The position numbers were made by a program, and so were the translations under genes. From positions 1 through 33,965 of the forward strand of contig JAHRVQ010000071.1 of NCBI GenBank assembly GCA_019090615.1: DNA of 33,965 nucleotides, read 5' to 3'. The stretch comes from Pseudomonadales bacterium (GTDB lineage Bacteria > Pseudomonadota > Gammaproteobacteria > Pseudomonadales > Azotimanducaceae). This document shows, piece by piece, positions 33,545-33,965 of this stretch; position 1 is the first letter of the stretch; every line of letters begins with the position of its first letter. Below the pieces are notes generated by a model. It had not been told where the DNA came from. It ran no database searches and saw only the letters and a list, made by a program, of their open reading frames with translations.

Positions 33545-33965
33545 GTGACTGTCAGGGCGCTGCAGAGGAAGCTATACCTTAAAGCCAGGCACCAAACCGG
33601 CTTTCGGTTCTACAGTCTTTATGACAAGGTCTATCGAAGTGATGTACTGCACCGGGCTTACGATCTGGTCAAGCGGAGTAAAGGTGGTCCTGGATTAGAC
33701 GGCCAAACCTTTGCGACGATAGAGGCGGGAACAGGCAAGCAGTCTTTTCTACAGGCGTTACAGGAAACGTTAAAAGCGAAGACCTACCAGCCAATGCCAA
33801 TAAAACGGGTAGATATACCCAAAGCGAATGGGGCAACCCGGCCGCTCGGCATTCCATGCATCAGGGACCGGATTGTTCAAATGGCGGTAAAGCTTTTGAT
33901 CGAACCGATTTTTGAAGCAGATTTCAGCACCCACTCCTACGGGTTTCGGCCAGGTCGATCAGCGC
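33545..33965 (+). CDS. Group II intron-type reverse transcriptase/maturase, 5' part
   Basis: Partial: at least 140 residues, running off the window. VTVRALQRKLYLKARHQTGF, RFYSLYDKVYRSDVLHRAYD and KGGPGLDGQTFATIE match the N-terminal region of LtrA-type proteins. PMPIKRVDIPKANGATRPLG, IPCIRDRIVQMAVKLLIEPI and FSTHSYGFRPGRSA are reverse-transcriptase motifs RT-0 to RT-2. The catalytic YADD lies beyond the window. The GTG at 33545 is the first usable start; upstream codons in the same frame (KILETPPLTQ) also look native, so the true start may have been lost when the repeat core at 33478 joined. The ribozyme 5' domains normally found 500 bp or more upstream are absent. Confidence 0.8.
   Translation, partial: MTVRALQRKLYLKARHQTGFRFYSLYDKVYRSDVLHRAYDLVKRSKGGPGLDGQTFATIEAGTGKQSFLQALQETLKAKTYQPMPIKRVDIPKANGATRPLGIPCIRDRIVQMAVKLLIEPIFEADFSTHSYGFRPGRSA

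Noticed and set aside
1-33965. CRISPR array, tRNA or rRNA gene, prophage
   Set aside because: No regularly spaced repeats with unique spacers, no cloverleaf-like sequence and no phage structural genes were seen. Tandem repeats here have no spacers.

Overview
The window reads as chromosomal DNA of an aerobic, heterotrophic gammaproteobacterium. The evidence is a leucine-catabolic (liu-type) gene set, an ETF/ETF-ubiquinone oxidoreductase system, a PEP-CTERM-type secreted protein and Shine-Dalgarno-preceded operons. A marine lineage near Cellvibrionales/Spongiibacteraceae is plausible but rests only on protein 'feel'. No tRNA, rRNA, CRISPR array or prophage was seen.

Region 1 (1-4183): an accessory patch in which a dispersed repeat (core around GTCGGAGTAACGTGCCAGGG) occurs three times in the same orientation. 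The copies separate a PEP-CTERM secreted protein from a CHAT-domain (caspase-like) lipoprotein. One copy has overwritten the end of the PEP-CTERM gene, and another supplies the stop codon of the next convergent gene.

Region 2 (4172-7515): a MocR/PdxR-type regulator divergent from a compact operon of a GNAT acetyltransferase, a flavodoxin-like FMN protein and an exported DJ-1/PfpI protein.

Region 3 (7516-11827): a graveyard. It holds a HupE/UreJ pseudogene with two stops and an internal deletion, a lipoprotein cytochrome whose CXXCH has become CXXRH, a DUF6152-like remnant, a frameshifted DUF6644-like membrane gene, a 44-residue membrane peptide, and a lipoprotein gene killed by a 16-bp tandem duplication plus a Trp-to-stop change. 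It looks like one functional module decaying together.

Region 4 (11828-21113): acyl-CoA metabolism. It holds an acyl-CoA dehydrogenase, a class III CoA-transferase, an SDR lacking the standard catalytic residues, a TauD-type dioxygenase, a PaaG-like crotonase, ETF-QO, and etfB-etfA. ETF and ETF-QO carry electrons from the acyl-CoA dehydrogenases to ubiquinone.

Region 5 (21261-29056, minus strand): a tightly spaced run read as lysR - pyrB - liuA - liuB - liuD - cysK, ended by a strong bidirectional terminator shared with etfA. liuC and liuE are absent, while biosynthetic pyrB and cysK are embedded.

Region 6 (29468-33965): a hypothetical protein, a GFA-type zinc protein, a small EthD-like protein, a TPR-sulfotransferase pseudogene (in-frame TGA, damaged PAPS loop, lost C-terminus), and the 5' part of a group II intron-type reverse transcriptase running off the window.

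Two themes run through the window: the dispersed GTCGGAGT-core repeat at gene ends, and an unusual number of short (10-26 bp) tandem duplications in spacers, pseudogenes and one gene end. Together with the pseudogenes they suggest a genome with active slippage and decay in accessory regions, while core catabolic genes are intact.
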